From assembly GCF_036962705.1 (NCBI RefSeq), contig NZ_JBALOQ010000003.1, positions 124,001 to 188,000 on the forward strand: a DNA stretch of 64,000 nt, in the 5' to 3' direction. Source of the DNA: Ferdinandcohnia sp036962705 (GTDB lineage Bacteria > Bacillota > Bacilli > Bacillales > Bacillaceae_L). The position numbers were made by a program, and so were the translations under genes. The number at the start of each line of letters is the position of its first letter. Position 1 is the first letter of the stretch. Below are positions 53,592-61,313 of the stretch, in pieces. The notes beneath the pieces were generated by a model. It worked only from the letters and a program-made list of their open reading frames with translations. It had not been told where the DNA came from and ran no database searches.

Positions 53592-53984
53592 TTAATTTAG
53601 TGTAGTAATAAAAATTCGTTGAACGAGTCCGATTAGTAGTAATAGAAAATAAGCAATCGTGGAAGCAAGGAAAACGAAACGCCAAGATTTTCTTAATACC
53701 TTCACAGTTTCAATTTCATTGCTTTTCCTCCAAGCTATATAGCCAATAATCAAAATGGTCATAAGGAGGATCAGGATGATTATCCAAAGCATGCTTTTAC
53801 CAACAATCAGAAGTAGTAAGTAATGCACTGCAACGAGAAAAAATACGGTTGTTACATCAACCGAAAGAAAAAAAGATTTTCGGGTGTTTTTCAAAATAAA
53901 TCTACTAATCAAATAGACTAGTATGAATCCTAGTAATGGAATTGTTACAAATGTCGCAGCTACTCCGGCAAAAAATTCAATCAT
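53592..53984 (-). CDS. DUF3397-like four-helix membrane protein
   Basis: 130 residues with four clear hydrophobic segments (about 7-28, 42-62, 64-85, 104-124) and short basic loops (ILKNTRKSF, AWRKSNE, VLRKSWR). It resembles the DUF3397 family found beside bshC/panE in several bacilli. No catalytic residues or known role. It is cotranscribed with panE, three bases downstream of it, and precedes the bshC promoter. Confidence 0.75.
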   Translation of the reverse strand: MIEFFAGVAATFVTIPLLGFILVYLISRFILKNTRKSFFLSVDVTTVFFLVAVHYLLLLIVGKSMLWIIILILLMTILIIGYIAWRKSNEIETVKVLRKSWRFVFLASTIAYFLLLLIGLVQRIFITTLN

Positions 53985-53987
53985 TCC

Positions 53988-54863
53988 TTATCCCCCTTTA
54001 GTTTCAAGACCTTTTATGGAATCATATAGAAATTGTGTAATAACTACTTCCTTGTTCCTCTTTCTGTCTTGCGTTATTACATAACCTAAAATGGCATCAA
54101 TTTCTGTTTTTCTTCCTTCTTCAATATCACGCAGCATTGATGATTTATTTTGAGCTGTATCTTTACATATGGTTGTCACAAGTTCCCACATATTTTCTCT
54201 ATTAGTTGGTATGACAGAGGTGATTTCATGGAATAATGCCTTCATTTGGTTATGAAAAAAAGGATTGTCGAGCAATTCTCCATTCTTAACCCTATAAAGG
54301 GTAGTTAATGGGTTGATGATAGCATTAGCGATCAATTTCGATGTTACGATTTCATACCAATTGTCAGAGTATTCAATTACAAAATCAGAGAGTGTAATAT
54401 CGAACACCTCATTTTTCCCTTTAAATACTCCTATTTTCGTCCGGCCGACTCCCGTATGGAAGACGGTGGTTTCATCTATTTTTAGTGCGCCATGCTCAAC
54501 AACACCCACAAGGATAGTAGGATTTTTTAGTTTTTCAATAATCTTGATATGACTCATTCCGTTTTGTAGGAAGCAGACCGTTTGGACCTTCTCAAGGTCT
54601 AGAGTTTGTGATAAAACATCTGCTAATATGTATTGTTTTACTGCAAAGATAACGATGTCTTCTCCTTTTACAGATGCTGAACTTGTTACTGCTTGTACTC
54701 TATATGTTTTTGACGTATTTTGATTATTGATTGTTACACCTTTTTTATTTAATTCATTCGCCTGGTGTTCAGTTCTTGTATAGATGGTTACATCATGTTG
54801 TTCTGCAAGATAGCCTGCAAAAAGCAACCCAATGGAACCACCGCCAATTATTCCAATTTTCAT
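53988..54863 (-). CDS. panE: 2-dehydropantoate 2-reductase (PanE family)
   Basis: NADPH-dependent ketopantoate reductase of pantothenate/CoA synthesis, corresponding to B. subtilis YlbQ. The 291 residues have the Rossmann loop KIGIIGGGSIGLLFAGYLAE, the catalytic Lys region TSKLIANAIINPLTTLYRVKNG and the C-terminal SSMLRDIEEGRKTEIDAILGYV. The family also contains other ketoacid reductases, and Bacillus often has two paralogues, so the exact substrate is likely but not certain. Confidence 0.88.
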   Translation of the reverse strand: MKIGIIGGGSIGLLFAGYLAEQHDVTIYTRTEHQANELNKKGVTINNQNTSKTYRVQAVTSSASVKGEDIVIFAVKQYILADVLSQTLDLEKVQTVCFLQNGMSHIKIIEKLKNPTILVGVVEHGALKIDETTVFHTGVGRTKIGVFKGKNEVFDITLSDFVIEYSDNWYEIVTSKLIANAIINPLTTLYRVKNGELLDNPFFHNQMKALFHEITSVIPTNRENMWELVTTICKDTAQNKSSMLRDIEEGRKTEIDAILGYVITQDRKRNKEVVITQFLYDSIKGLETKGG

Positions 54864-54893
54864 AGCTCCAACTCCATAGTTTGTCCTACCTTT

Positions 54894-54902
54894 ATTTTAC
54901 CA
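54894..54902 (-). promoter_or_regulatory. Extended -10 promoter for panE
   Basis: TGGTAAAAT on the minus strand, 31 bases before the panE ATG, identical to the motif before yicC. No good -35 is seen. Confidence 0.45.
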
Positions 54903-54969
54903 AAAAGTCCGACAATATGCCTAGTGTATCGACTAAGAAAAGAGGTTGAAATATTATTCGCATGACAAA

Positions 54970-54993
54970 ACCCCAAAGTTCTTTCCTTGGGGT
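54970..54993 (-). terminator. Terminator after the acyl-CoA carboxylase operon
   Basis: ACCCCAA / TTGGGGT arms (54987-54993 with 54970-54976) and a T-rich tail on the minus strand, 14 bases after the carboxyltransferase stop. Confidence 0.82.
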
Positions 54994-55007
54994 CCATTTT
55001 CTCTTAT

Positions 55008-56552
55008 CTATACCGGATAGACAGGGTGTTTCTTATTTCCGAATTCGAGTTCTTTTGTTTCGTAAACGCTCAGCCGTTTGATAAGGACATCCCTTAATTC
55101 AGCCGCCGGGACGATATCATCAATGATTAGGTCAGAAGCAAGCTTGTATATATCAATTGACTCTTTATACTCCTGCTGCTTTTGTTGTACATAAGTAATT
55201 CTTTCTTTCGGATCCTCAATTTCATTGATTTTATTTGAATAAACAGCATTTACCGCCGCCTCAGGACCCATTACTGCAATTTGAGCAGTTGGAAGTGCCA
55301 CACAATAATCGGGTTCAAACGCAGGACCTGCCATTGCATAAAGACCTGCACCATAGGCTTTTCGGACGATAACTGAGATCTTCGGTACAGTTGCGGAGCT
55401 CATTGCTGCAATTAACTTTGCTCCATGTCTAATGATTCCAGCTCTTTCCACCTTTGTACCAATCATAAATCCTGGGACATCTGCCAAAAATACTAATGGA
55501 ATATGGAAAGCATCACATAAAGTGATAAATTTAGCAGCTTTGTCCGCTGAATCAACAAACAAAACGCCACCCTTCACTTTAGGTTGATTCGCAATAATCC
55601 CGACTGCTCTTCCGTCAATACGGGCAAGGCCTGTAATAATTTCAGGTGCAAATAGTTTTTTAATCTCATAGAAACTTCCTTCATCGATGAGCGCATCGAT
55701 ACCTTCATACATATTAAAAGGGGCATTCTGATTAACAGGTATGATTTCTTGTAGACCTTTTCCTTCCTTAGGCAATACGGAATCTGTTAGCGCCGGTTTG
55801 TTCAAATAATTGGCTGGGAAAAATTTCAGGTAATCTCGTGCACTTTGTATTGCCTGCTCTTCATTTGCGGCAAGCACGTCACCACAGCCACTAACGGTAC
55901 AGTGCATTCTTGCACCACCCATTTCCTCTAATGTAACCTTTTCACCAATAACCTTCTCGGCCATCCGTGGTGACCCTAGATACATGGATGCATTCTTATC
56001 GACCATGATGACAATATCGCAAAAAGCAGGAATGTATGCCCCACCCGCTGCTGATGGACCAAATAAAATACATACTTGTGGAATCATTCCTGATAACCTT
56101 ACCTGATTATGAAAAATTCGCCCTGCACCGCGTCGATTTGGGAACATCTCAAGCTGATCTGTAATACGTGCTCCAGCCGAATCTACTAAATATAAAAGTG
56201 GCACTCGTAGCTTTTCTGCTGTTTCTTGAATACGAATAATTTTCTCAACGGTACGCGCCCCCCATGATCCCGCCTTTACTGTAGAATCATTCGCCATTAC
56301 ACATACTTTTTGTCCATTTATTTCTCCTATTGCGGTAACGACACCATCGGCCGGAAGGTTCCCTGCTGTATTGTTAGCAAATTTTCCATCCTCATGGTAA
56401 ATCCCACTATCAAATAAAAGTGCAAGTCGATCACGAACAAATAATTTATGTTGCTCCTTTTGCTTTTGATGATATTTTTCATGTCCACCTGCTTCGATTT
56501 CCTTGCTTCTTTCTAAGAGCCTTTGGTCTAAATCCTTTGTAGTATGTAGCAT
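55008..56552 (-). CDS. Acyl-CoA carboxylase carboxyltransferase subunit (PCC/MCC beta family)
   Basis: Moves carboxyl from carboxybiotin to an acyl-CoA. The 514 residues form the tandem crotonase-like halves of the biotin carboxyltransferase family: N-half GSWGARTVEKIIRIQE, LVDSAGARITDQLEMFPNRR and GPSAAGGAYIPAFCDIVIM; C-half DADKAAKF-type segment FVDSADKAAKFITLCDAF, LADVPGFMIGTKVERAGIIR and RKAYGAGLYAMAGP. It ends KKHPVYPV. The overall look is nearer methylcrotonyl/propionyl types (YngE-like) than AccAD, but the substrate cannot be told. Third gene of a three-gene operon. Confidence 0.88.
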   Translation of the reverse strand: MLHTTKDLDQRLLERSKEIEAGGHEKYHQKQKEQHKLFVRDRLALLFDSGIYHEDGKFANNTAGNLPADGVVTAIGEINGQKVCVMANDSTVKAGSWGARTVEKIIRIQETAEKLRVPLLYLVDSAGARITDQLEMFPNRRGAGRIFHNQVRLSGMIPQVCILFGPSAAGGAYIPAFCDIVIMVDKNASMYLGSPRMAEKVIGEKVTLEEMGGARMHCTVSGCGDVLAANEEQAIQSARDYLKFFPANYLNKPALTDSVLPKEGKGLQEIIPVNQNAPFNMYEGIDALIDEGSFYEIKKLFAPEIITGLARIDGRAVGIIANQPKVKGGVLFVDSADKAAKFITLCDAFHIPLVFLADVPGFMIGTKVERAGIIRHGAKLIAAMSSATVPKISVIVRKAYGAGLYAMAGPAFEPDYCVALPTAQIAVMGPEAAVNAVYSNKINEIEDPKERITYVQQKQQEYKESIDIYKLASDLIIDDIVPAAELRDVLIKRLSVYETKELEFGNKKHPVYPV

Positions 56553-56568
56553 GATTACCCTCCTTTGC

Positions 56569-56781
56569 TTATTCTAGAACAAGTAATACATCATCCTCAT
56601 TTACAAAATCACCAATATCTACCTTAATGTTTGCAATCTTGCCATCTAGCCCACTTTCAATCGGGATTTCCATTTTCATTGATTCCAGCATGATAACAAC
56701 TTGACCTTCAGTAATCTCTTCACCATCTGAAACCAATACTTGTAAAACGGTCCCTGCCATGCTTGCTGTGATCTCCTTCAT
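56569..56781 (-). CDS. Biotin carboxyl carrier protein (single domain)
   Basis: A 70-residue biotinyl domain with the biotin lysine in MLESMKMEIPIES (ESMKME variant of AMKM) and the flanking half-repeats ITASMAGTVLQVLVSDGEEI and DGKIANIKVDIGDFVNEDD. It is the small, stand-alone type (as in B. subtilis YngHB), carrying CO2 between the biotin carboxylase upstream and the carboxyltransferase downstream. One base separates it from the biotin carboxylase gene. Confidence 0.93.
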   Translation of the reverse strand: MKEITASMAGTVLQVLVSDGEEITEGQVVIMLESMKMEIPIESGLDGKIANIKVDIGDFVNEDDVLLVLE

Positions 56782-56782
56782 C

Positions 56783-58120
56783 TTAATTCCCCCTAGTGAT
56801 TAGATAATTGGTTGTATATTCTCCTTTAAGATAAGAATCTTCATTAATAATTTCTTGGAATAAAGGGATATTCGTTTTTATTCCTTTTATCACAATTTGA
56901 TTAAAATAAGCCTTAGCTGTTTGAATAGCTTCAGGACGATTATTTGCTTTTACAATTATTTTGGCAATCATCGGGTCGTAAAATGGTGTAACAGTCGTCC
57001 CTGTTTCGTATCCATTGTCAACTCGGACACCCTTATCATTATGCGGCAATGTAAACTCCTCAATTTTACCTGGAGATGGGAAAAACTTTATTGGGTCTTC
57101 TGCATACACGCGAAATTCAATTGAATGGCCCTCATGGCTTATTTCTTTCTGGGACAAGGGTAGTTTTTCTCCGTTAGCAACAAGCAACTGCCATTTTACG
57201 AGATCAAGATTCGTAATCATCTCTGTAATGGCATGTTCAACCTGGAGCCTTGTATTCATCTCTAAAAAATAGAAATTTTCCTGTTCATCAACAATGAATT
57301 CGATTGTTCCAGCATTTGTATAGTCCACAAATTTTGCAGCCTTTATTGCTGCATTACAAATTTCTTCACGTGTCTCATCCGATAGAAAAGGAGAGGGTGT
57401 CTCCTCAATCACCTTCTGATTCCGACGCTGGATTGAACAATCTCTTTCAAAAAGATGGACCATATTTCCGTGATGATCGCCAAAAATTTGCACCTCAATA
57501 TGTCTTGCGTTTGGTATGAATTTTTCAATGAACATTTCATCATTTCCAAAATACGATTTGGCTCTAGTCTTTGTTGTTTGAAATGCTTTTTGTAATTCTT
57601 GTTCAGAATGGCAGCATACCATTCCAATCCCGCCCCCGCCACCACTCGCCTTTAACATGACTGGATAGCCGTATTCTGCAGCAAGTTTCATGGCTTCTTC
57701 TATTGCTTGGATGCTCCTATCACTCCCTGGAACAACGGGTACACCAGCCTCGATCATGGTTTGCCTTGCTTTCACCTTATCCCCCATTAATGAGATAACC
57801 TGGGGGGTTGGTCCTATAAAAATAATACCCCTCTTAGCTACTGCTTTCGCAAAGATTGTATTTTCCGATAAAAATCCATACCCAGGATGGATGGCATCAA
57901 CCTTCTCCTGCTCGGCAATTTCTAAGATTTTGTCCATTTGAAGATAAGATTTCATAACAGGTGGCTCACCGATTCGATGAGCTACTGTTGCATTTTTCAC
58001 AAATGGTAGTTCTTGATCCGCATCAGAATAGACAGCGACTGTTTCAATCCCCATCTCATGACATGTTTTAATAATCCTAGATGCAATCTCTCCCCTGTTT
58101 GCAATTAACACTTTTTTCAA
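56783..58120 (-). CDS. Biotin carboxylase subunit of acyl-CoA carboxylase
   Basis: ATP-grasp enzyme that carboxylates biotin on the neighbouring carrier protein. The 445 residues begin KKVLIANRGEIASRIIKTCH, with the glycine-rich loop KASGGGGGIGMVCCHSEQEL (about 160), HIEVQIFGDHHGNMVHLFERDCSIQRRNQK and FLEMNTRLQVEHAITEMI (catalytic Glu/Arg region). The start is TTG at 58120 after AAAGGGG; the in-frame extension upstream is not conserved. It is a second copy beside the housekeeping accC expected elsewhere, so it belongs to this dedicated operon. Confidence 0.93.
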   Translation of the reverse strand: MKKVLIANRGEIASRIIKTCHEMGIETVAVYSDADQELPFVKNATVAHRIGEPPVMKSYLQMDKILEIAEQEKVDAIHPGYGFLSENTIFAKAVAKRGIIFIGPTPQVISLMGDKVKARQTMIEAGVPVVPGSDRSIQAIEEAMKLAAEYGYPVMLKASGGGGGIGMVCCHSEQELQKAFQTTKTRAKSYFGNDEMFIEKFIPNARHIEVQIFGDHHGNMVHLFERDCSIQRRNQKVIEETPSPFLSDETREEICNAAIKAAKFVDYTNAGTIEFIVDEQENFYFLEMNTRLQVEHAITEMITNLDLVKWQLLVANGEKLPLSQKEISHEGHSIEFRVYAEDPIKFFPSPGKIEEFTLPHNDKGVRVDNGYETGTTVTPFYDPMIAKIIVKANNRPEAIQTAKAYFNQIVIKGIKTNIPLFQEIINEDSYLKGEYTTNYLITRGN

Positions 58121-58197
58121 GCTCTTTTCCCCTTTCGCCAAAAGATAGAAGATGCAATATATAATTTCTACATCCATCTACATATTCCTGCACCGAA

Positions 58198-58213
58198 CTG
58201 AAAGCGTTTTCTA
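58198..58213. promoter_or_regulatory. cre-like site (CcpA) between acyl-CoA carboxylase operon and ylbP
   Basis: CTGAAAGCGTTTTCTA matches the cre consensus (WTGNAANCGNWWNCA) at all but one fixed position. It lies 78 bases upstream of the biotin carboxylase start and about 34 bases before the ylbP -10, so it could act on either gene. Confidence 0.6.
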
Positions 58214-58246
58214 TATTTTTCTACAGAATTTTTTGTAATTTTGTTA

Positions 58247-58252
58247 TATAAT
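58247..58252 (+). promoter_or_regulatory. Probable -10 of the ylbP promoter
   Basis: TATAAT 57 bases before the ylbP ATG within an AT-rich stretch. The -35 is poor (CAGAAT at 17 bases). Confidence 0.45.
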
Positions 58253-58308
58253 GAATGTAATACAAATTAATACAGTTTTTCATAGTAGAATCGCAAGGGG
58301 GATATCAA

Positions 58309-58782
58309 ATGTATACGGCAAAGGTTGAGAAATTATTAGTAAACTATAAAACTCTTGAAGAATTTAAAGCATTTAAGGAATATGGTCTACAAGAGCTATC
58401 CATGCTTGAAGATCTTGAATCAAATATTATTGAAAATGATAGCGTTTCACCCTTTTATGGAATATTCTTTGGTGACAAATTAGTGGCACGAATGAGCCTT
58501 TATCGTGTTGATAAAAAATTCAACAAATACTTTGAACCTGCCGAGGATTACTTAGAGCTTTGGAAGCTTGAAGTACTTCCAAATTATCAGAAAAAAGGCT
58601 ATGGAAAAGCATTAGTGGATTATGCCAAAGCCTATAATCTACCGATTAAAACAAATCCGCGTGTAAAATCATCAGAGTTTTGGGAGAAAATGTGCTTCAC
58701 ACCTGTAGCTTATAATATGGAACGTGACCTTGGTGAAAACCCGTTACTTTGGTTCCCAGAAGGTGTCCAAGAAATAAATTAA
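58309..58782 (+). CDS. ylbP: YlbP, GNAT family N-acetyltransferase
   Basis: 157 residues with the GNAT fold: acetyl-CoA site in LEVLPNYQKKGYGKALVDYA (about 92-111, Q/RxxGxG/A pattern) and preceding beta-strand with LVARMSLYRVD. C-terminal residues SSEFWEKMCFTPVAYNMERD close the fold. B. subtilis YlbP has the same place; its substrate is unknown. ATG follows AAGGGGGATATCAA. One of only three plus-strand genes here. Confidence 0.92.
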   Translation: MYTAKVEKLLVNYKTLEEFKAFKEYGLQELSMLEDLESNIIENDSVSPFYGIFFGDKLVARMSLYRVDKKFNKYFEPAEDYLELWKLEVLPNYQKKGYGKALVDYAKAYNLPIKTNPRVKSSEFWEKMCFTPVAYNMERDLGENPLLWFPEGVQEIN

Positions 58783-58794
58783 ACAATACATGAA

Positions 58795-58826
58795 GAAAAC
58801 AGCTGAACATGATGTCAGCTGTTTTC
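58795..58826. terminator. Bidirectional terminator between ylbP and gerR
   Basis: A 12-bp perfect stem (GAAAACAGCTGA arms, 58795-58806 with 58815-58826), 8-nt loop, with T-rich flanks on the plus strand and TTCATGTATTGTTT on the other. Confidence 0.82.
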
Positions 58827-58830
58827 CTTT

Positions 58831-59448
58831 TTATTTTTCAACTCGTTCAAGGTTTCCATTTCGGTCCATTTGAAATTTCACCTTTTTACTTCGTTCATCT
58901 TCTTGAAGAACCACCATTTTGCGTGCGCGTTCCATAATTTCAATCAATGCCTTATAATCTTCCTCAATTAATTGAATATTGTTTTCTAATGTATTATTTT
59001 GTGTTTTTAAATCTTTAACTTGATCTTGGAGCTTGCTTATTTGTGTGTTCAAGCTCTTATTTTCCTTAATTACCTTTTGGAGTTCATTTTCCGTTTTTTC
59101 ATATTCTTCAAGGAATTGGATTATATCCCTTAATTGTAGCTCAGATGACTGGCTATTCGTGATTTCAGTAGTTTCAGGTTCTTCTTGTTTTTGCTGAAGC
59201 TGTTCACCGTTATTTTGTTTTTTTAATTCTTTGCGCTGTTTTTTCGCAAGTTCAATTCCGGATTTATATTGTTTGCGTACATATGAATTCCATCTAAAAC
59301 CACAAGCAGCTGCGGTACGCGATAGTGTACGACCTACCTCTTCAAATGCACCTAATTGCGTTCCTCCCTCACGGATGTGGCGCAATACCACTTCAGCAAG
59401 TAATAAATCCTCATCTTGAGTCCATGCATCTTGACGTGTCGAAGTCAT
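58831..59448 (-). CDS. gerR: GerR/YlbO, RsfA-family sporulation transcription regulator
   Basis: In B. subtilis GerR is a SigE-made mother-cell regulator that turns off part of the SigE regulon and turns on other genes. The 205 residues have an N-terminal Myb/SANT-like DNA-binding domain (AWTQDEDLLLAEVVLRHIRE through AACGFRWNSYVRKQY, about 8-63), a charged linker and a long coiled coil (about 105-175). ATG 59448 follows GGAGGGAAAGAT. The SigE-like promoter upstream agrees with the known regulation. Confidence 0.92.
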   Translation of the reverse strand: MTSTRQDAWTQDEDLLLAEVVLRHIREGGTQLGAFEEVGRTLSRTAAACGFRWNSYVRKQYKSGIELAKKQRKELKKQNNGEQLQQKQEEPETTEITNSQSSELQLRDIIQFLEEYEKTENELQKVIKENKSLNTQISKLQDQVKDLKTQNNTLENNIQLIEEDYKALIEIMERARKMVVLQEDERSKKVKFQMDRNGNLERVEK

Positions 59449-59476
59449 ATCTTTCCCTCCTATACTTTTTTACTTA

Positions 59477-59505
59477 TACATATGCATGTAGTAGAAAAGA
59501 TAGAC
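59477..59505 (-). promoter_or_regulatory. SigE-type promoter before gerR
   Basis: GTCTATC (59505-59499), 14-base spacer, CATATGTA (59484-59477) on the minus strand, the same layout as before spoVD. Confidence 0.55.
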
Positions 59506-59530
59506 TACTCACACTCTAGCAAGAAAATAA

Positions 59531-60295
59531 TTATTCTTTTCGCATGATTTTTCGAACGGCCTCAAAATGTTCATCCGTCACCCACAAAGCCGAGCACTCC
59601 GCTATTTCTTCAATCATTCTCTCCTTCAAGCCAGTCGCAAACCATTTTCTATTCACTACCTTTTTATATGATTTTACAACTTTAGTAGTAATTAAGAATG
59701 CTTTAGCTATAAATTCTGAACAATCCTTCATTGCATTGTCCTCTGACAGGACATGTTGAATAAAACCAAGCTCCTTGCCGTCTTCGGCAGTAAAAATTTC
59801 TCCACTCAAAAGAAGGTGATATGCTTTATCAATAGATACTCTTTCTAGTAGTATTGTCGCACCACCCCAACCTGTTGTGATTCCTTGTTTTCCTTGAACA
59901 AATCCAAATCTACTACCACGAGATGCTAGTCTATAATCACAGGCGATCGCTAGCTCACATCCACCACCAATTGCTAGTCCATTCAATAGAGCGATAGTGG
60001 GCTTCGCTAAAGTGGCTAGCTTGTATAAAATCATACCCATCCTGTTAAGCATTTGATATGCTTCTTCTACCGTTTGAAGGTTTTGAAAAACAGATAAATC
60101 ACCGCCAGAACAAAATGCTTTATGTCCAGCACCTGTAATTACTAAAACCTGATCACTGTCATTTTTTTCTACCTCTGTGATGGTATGTAAAAGTCCATCC
60201 ATTACATCATAATCAATAGCATTCCATTTTTCAGGTCGATTAATGGTAAACCATACAATCCCACGTTCATCTCGTTTAACTATGTATTTTGACAT
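59531..60295 (-). CDS. Crotonase-superfamily protein resembling ethylmalonyl-CoA decarboxylase
   Basis: 254 residues starting MSKYIVKRDERGIVWFTINR. The crotonase oxyanion loops are present: KAFCSGGDLSVF (about 60) and LAIGGGCELAIACDYRLAS (about 106-124). Where true enoyl-CoA hydratases have the catalytic FxxPE glutamate it reads RFGFVQGKQGITTGWGGA, closer to the FVHKEMGIIPSWGG pattern I recall from ECHDC1, which destroys ethylmalonyl-CoA, a side product of acyl-CoA carboxylases. So hydratase activity is doubtful. ATG 60295 follows AAGGAGAAAAAT; an upstream 30-residue reading is not conserved. Confidence 0.75.
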   Translation of the reverse strand: MSKYIVKRDERGIVWFTINRPEKWNAIDYDVMDGLLHTITEVEKNDSDQVLVITGAGHKAFCSGGDLSVFQNLQTVEEAYQMLNRMGMILYKLATLAKPTIALLNGLAIGGGCELAIACDYRLASRGSRFGFVQGKQGITTGWGGATILLERVSIDKAYHLLLSGEIFTAEDGKELGFIQHVLSEDNAMKDCSEFIAKAFLITTKVVKSYKKVVNRKWFATGLKERMIEEIAECSALWVTDEHFEAVRKIMRKE

Positions 60296-60356
60296 ATTTT
60301 TCTCCTTAGCCCTTTTACTCTTATTGTACTGGAAGTAGGAGAATTTTAGGCAAATT

Positions 60357-60393
60357 AAAAAGCGTATCGATAACAAAGTTATCAATACGCTTT
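60357..60393. terminator. Terminator after rpmF
   Basis: AAAAGCGTAT.GATAAC arms (60357-60373 with 60377-60393, one mismatch) give a strong hairpin with T-rich flanks on the minus strand, 17 bases after the rpmF stop. Confidence 0.88.
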
Positions 60394-60409
60394 TAACTTG
60401 TTAACAAAA

Positions 60410-60583
60410 TTATTTGCTAACAACTTCTTTTCCTTTGTAAGAACCGCATTCTTTACATACGCGGTGTGCTAATTTCATTTCACCACAGTTTGGGCATGCC
60501 ACCATACCTGGCACTTGTAATTTGAAATGTGTACGACGTAATCTCTTTCTTGTCTTAGACGTTCTTCTAAAAGGTACAGCCAT
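60410..60583 (-). CDS. rpmF: Ribosomal protein L32
   Basis: 50S subunit protein of 57 residues: AVPFRRTSKTRKRLRRTHFK basic N-terminus and a C4 zinc site (CPNCGEMK and CKECGSYKGKEVV), i.e. the zinc-binding form of L32. ATG 60583 follows GGAGGTGGG; an in-frame ATG three codons upstream is inside that ribosome site. Cotranscribed with ylbN, the classic YceD-L32 pair. Confidence 0.97.
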   Translation of the reverse strand: MAVPFRRTSKTRKRLRRTHFKLQVPGMVACPNCGEMKLAHRVCKECGSYKGKEVVSK

Positions 60584-60625
60584 TATTCCCACCTCCTTAA
60601 AAAAATAAATAGATAAAGATGGATT

Positions 60626-61147
60626 TTATTCGTCTTCAAAGAATTTTGCTAGTCCTGCCAATCGGGGGTCAATCTTGTTCTTTTTGTCATCTTCAGTGAT
60701 AACTTCCCAGTCTTGTCCTGATTGTGGTGCTCCATCTTCAGAGTTCGAATCATCACAAAAAATCTGCATTGGTATTTCAAGTAAAATATTTTCCTTGATT
60801 AGCGGAAGTAAATCAATTACTTCCCCTCGAGCTTGATGAATATCCACATCCGATTCTAGATCATAATCAGATGTCTCTCTTAGTAGAAAGTTTTCCGTTG
60901 TTTTGATCTCGAATGGAAATTTCACATCAACCAAGGTTCGAGAGCAAGGCAGAATCATTGAACCAGTAATTGTTATATGAAAGCTCGCTTTTGTAGAAGA
61001 GCTGAGATCAGCACGACCGGTTACTTGCACAGGCGAGATATTCCGTATCGATTTATCGAGCTCCATTAAGTCTTTTACATCAACAGTTTCATCAATCATT
61101 AGGCCTTTTCGAGCCAACTGATTTAATTGATTAATTGTCCATTTCAA
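60626..61147 (-). CDS. ylbN: YlbN, YceD/DUF177 family protein
   Basis: 173-residue cytoplasmic protein of the YceD family, almost always upstream of rpmF and implicated in 23S rRNA or 50S maturation. Seen: VTGRADLSSSTKASFHITITG, LPCSRTLVDVKFPFEI with the conserved Cys, and the acidic DVDIHQARGEVIDLLPLIKE segment, then KKNKIDPRLAGLAKFFEDE at the end. The start is TTG at 61147, seven bases after GAGGTG. Transcribed from a consensus promoter that overlaps that of tmcAL. Confidence 0.93.
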   Translation of the reverse strand: MKWTINQLNQLARKGLMIDETVDVKDLMELDKSIRNISPVQVTGRADLSSSTKASFHITITGSMILPCSRTLVDVKFPFEIKTTENFLLRETSDYDLESDVDIHQARGEVIDLLPLIKENILLEIPMQIFCDDSNSEDGAPQSGQDWEVITEDDKKNKIDPRLAGLAKFFEDE

Positions 61148-61177
61148 TTGAAATCACCTCGAAGCGCAACAAAGGTA

Positions 61178-61206
61178 ATTATAGCTTTGCCGATTACATT
61201 TGTCAA
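61178..61206 (-). promoter_or_regulatory. ylbN-rpmF promoter (consensus SigA)
   Basis: TTGACA (61206-61201), 17-bp spacer, TATAAT (61183-61178) on the minus strand: a perfect consensus. Its -35 overlaps the plus-strand -35 of tmcAL. Confidence 0.88.
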
Positions 61207-61228
61207 TATTTTTTCTTTACACTATACT
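61200..61228 (+). promoter_or_regulatory. tmcAL (ylbM) promoter
   Basis: TTGTCA (61200-61205), 17-bp spacer, TATACT (61223-61228) on the plus strand, back to back with the ylbN promoter. Confidence 0.7.
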
Positions 61229-61313
61229 TGGTCTATAAATACTTATCTACTATATCAGCTTTTCCATAAAAATGATATTTAAAAATAAAGTTTAAAGAAT
61301 AAAGGGTGAAGTG

